A DNA stretch of 64,000 bases from Sinomonas atrocyanea. GTDB taxonomy: Bacteria; Actinomycetota; Actinomycetes; Actinomycetales; Micrococcaceae. This document shows, one piece after another, positions 62,845 through 64,000 of the stretch; the first letter of the stretch is position 1, and each line of letters starts with the position of its first letter. Where the stretch lies: assembly GCF_030812675.1 (NCBI RefSeq), contig NZ_JAUSTE010000007.1, forward strand, positions 124,001-188,000. The letters are read 5' to 3'. The notes under the pieces were generated by a model that did no database searches, was not told the origin of the DNA, and saw only the letters and a list, made by a program, of their open reading frames with translations. A program made the translations under genes and the position numbers.

Positions 62845-64000
62845 GAGGGCCTCACGAAGATGATGCGTTCCACGAAGGCTTCTCTCTGCTCGCCGTCCGC
62901 GAGCGTGTAGACCAGGCGCTGTTCGTGCCCGGTGTCTGTGGTTGCCCACGGTGATTCCGAGGCGAGCTGGAAGTACGCCACGATCTCGGCCAGGCCCTGC
63001 TCGATGGGATACGCGTCCACGATGTCGGCGAGGGTCGCCTGGTCTGCCGACTCGAGGACTGCGTCGATCTGCCCGCGGAGGCGTTCCCGGTCCACGGCGA
63101 ACTGGTCGAACAGGGCCTCGGCGTCGAGCCCGGCGTCGTCGGCGACCTCAACGGCGTCGTTGATCAGCACGCGGCCGCTCGGGGAGTAGAGGGGCCGCTC
63201 GAAGGGCAGCCCGACGTCCACGTGCTGGGCTGGCATCTCGGCGGGCGGGCCCGGCGGAGGTGAGCCGCGCAGCGCGAGGGCATGCCCTTCGATGCTGCGG
63301 ATCAGCGCGATGATGCGCTTGTTCTCGAGGAACACCTTGTCGTCCAGGAGCCGGCGCAGCTGCTGGGAGAGGCGGCGTACGGTCACCTGGGTCTCCTCGA
63401 GCGCCGGGAGCCAGTCCTGGTGCATGGCCTGGAGTCCGTCGAGGCCAGGGAGGCCCTGTAAGGACTCGATCTGGCCGGCGCGCTCAAGCAGGTCGACGAG
63501 CTCGCCCCGTTGGGTGGGGGACATGAGGTAGTCCCACAGGCCTTGGAAAGTGCGCCCCTGGAGGGAACCTGCGATGTCCTGCCGGTTGGCGAAGATTTCC
63601 TCGAGGAGCTCGCCCTGCGTCCCGTCCCAGGTGGCGATACGCTCGCGCAGCTGGCGGTCGAGGGCGCGGAAGTTCTGCTCGACCTCCCGGAAGTCGGAGA
63701 GGAGCTCCTTGGCCTGGTCCGTGAGCTGCTGGAAATGGTCCCTCGCCTCCGGGGCGCTCATCACGCGGACGTCGCCGCGTGCCACGCGCTCGATTTCCGC
63801 GTCGATCCGCTCGCGTTCGGCGTGCAGCTCCGCGAGCCGCACCTCAGGGTCCGTCTCGGAGCCTTGGACGAGCGACTTGAGCAGGGCGAAGATCCCCGAG
63901 AGCCTCGACTGCGTGGCAACGAACTCGCGGCCCTGCAGGGATTCGACCCAACGGACCACGTCCTCGGTCGAGGCCGTGAGGTCGTAGACGGGCTCGTCGC
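62841..64000 (-). CDS. jetA: Wadjet JetA (DUF3375, MukF/kleisin-like), partial
   Basis: The frame runs open through the window edge (reading DEPVYDLTASTEDVVRWVESL at the far end), so the N-terminus is missing; about 386 residues are seen. The family sequence includes REFVATQSRLSGIFALLKSLV, IERVARGDVRVMS, SLQGRTFQGLWDYLMSPTQRGEL and a C-terminal AFVERIIFVRPS. JetA is the kleisin of Wadjet and heads the operon jetA-B-C-D with overlapping stops and starts. Confidence 0.92.
   Translation of the reverse strand, partial: DEPVYDLTASTEDVVRWVESLQGREFVATQSRLSGIFALLKSLVQGSETDPEVRLAELHAERERIDAEIERVARGDVRVMSAPEARDHFQQLTDQAKELLSDFREVEQNFRALDRQLRERIATWDGTQGELLEEIFANRQDIAGSLQGRTFQGLWDYLMSPTQRGELVDLLERAGQIESLQGLPGLDGLQAMHQDWLPALEETQVTVRRLSQQLRRLLDDKVFLENKRIIALIRSIEGHALALRGSPPPGPPAEMPAQHVDVGLPFERPLYSPSGRVLINDAVEVADDAGLDAEALFDQFAVDRERLRGQIDAVLESADQATLADIVDAYPIEQGLAEIVAYFQLASESPWATTDTGHEQRLVYTLADGEQREAFVERIIFVRPS

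Noticed and set aside
1-64000. tRNA or rRNA genes, integrase or insertion-sequence transposase marking island borders
   Set aside because: None recognised on either strand, so the means of island transfer is not visible in this window.

Overview
This is a high-GC actinobacterial chromosomal window, most likely from the Micrococcaceae (Arthrobacter/Sinomonas-like). The evidence is GC-rich codon use, frequent GTG/TTG starts behind AGGAGG-type ribosome sites, an actinobacterial HelD, BioY, IclR/LysR/TetR-controlled catabolic clusters, and a mosaic palindromic repeat family. The species cannot be fixed from sequence alone.

Left part (1 to about 18.5 kb) is metabolic. It holds a TetR-headed operon for CoA-thioester ring degradation (BadI-like ring hydrolase and an acyl-CoA dehydrogenase that runs off the left edge), an APC amino-acid permease, a LysR-controlled tricarballylate cluster (PrpF-type isomerase, MFS carrier, TcuA dehydrogenase), BioY plus a CHY zinc-finger protein, an SRPBCC protein, and a divergent IclR-controlled catabolic cluster (cupin, MFS, IclR / DUF6282 hydrolase, HpcH/HpaI aldolase). 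Several gene 3' ends carry copies of one palindromic repeat.

Middle part (18.6 to 31.1 kb) is accessory. It holds a DUF429 protein, a DUF6994-like protein, a frameshifted PD-(D/E)XK-like gene, a stand-alone EVE-like protein, a membrane/helical protein pair and several orphans. A long minus-strand operon follows with an NAD+/ADP-ribose theme: ARPP-1, ADP-ribosylglycohydrolase fused to a phosphatase, an HTH/HEAR protein, an orphan, and a macro-SIR2 fusion. It is divergent from an NrtR-like dead-Nudix regulator, and two matching operator-like repeats lie between them.

Right part (31.2 to 64 kb) is a dense defence island. A visibly AT-richer two-gene module (P-loop NTPase plus a protein with a C-terminal HEPN-like motif) comes first. 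Next is a five-gene, fully overlapping minus-strand operon: DUF1998 helicase, SNF2 helicase, Eco57I-type methylase, McrB-like and McrC-like. After it come a divergent NERD-helicase and HelD pair, a GmrSD (DUF262-DUF1524) type IV enzyme, and a type I Wadjet operon (JetABCD; JetA runs off the right edge).

The strongest candidates for undescribed systems are the helicase-helicase-methylase-McrBC composite, the NrtR-controlled ADP-ribose operon, and the NTPase/HEPN pair.
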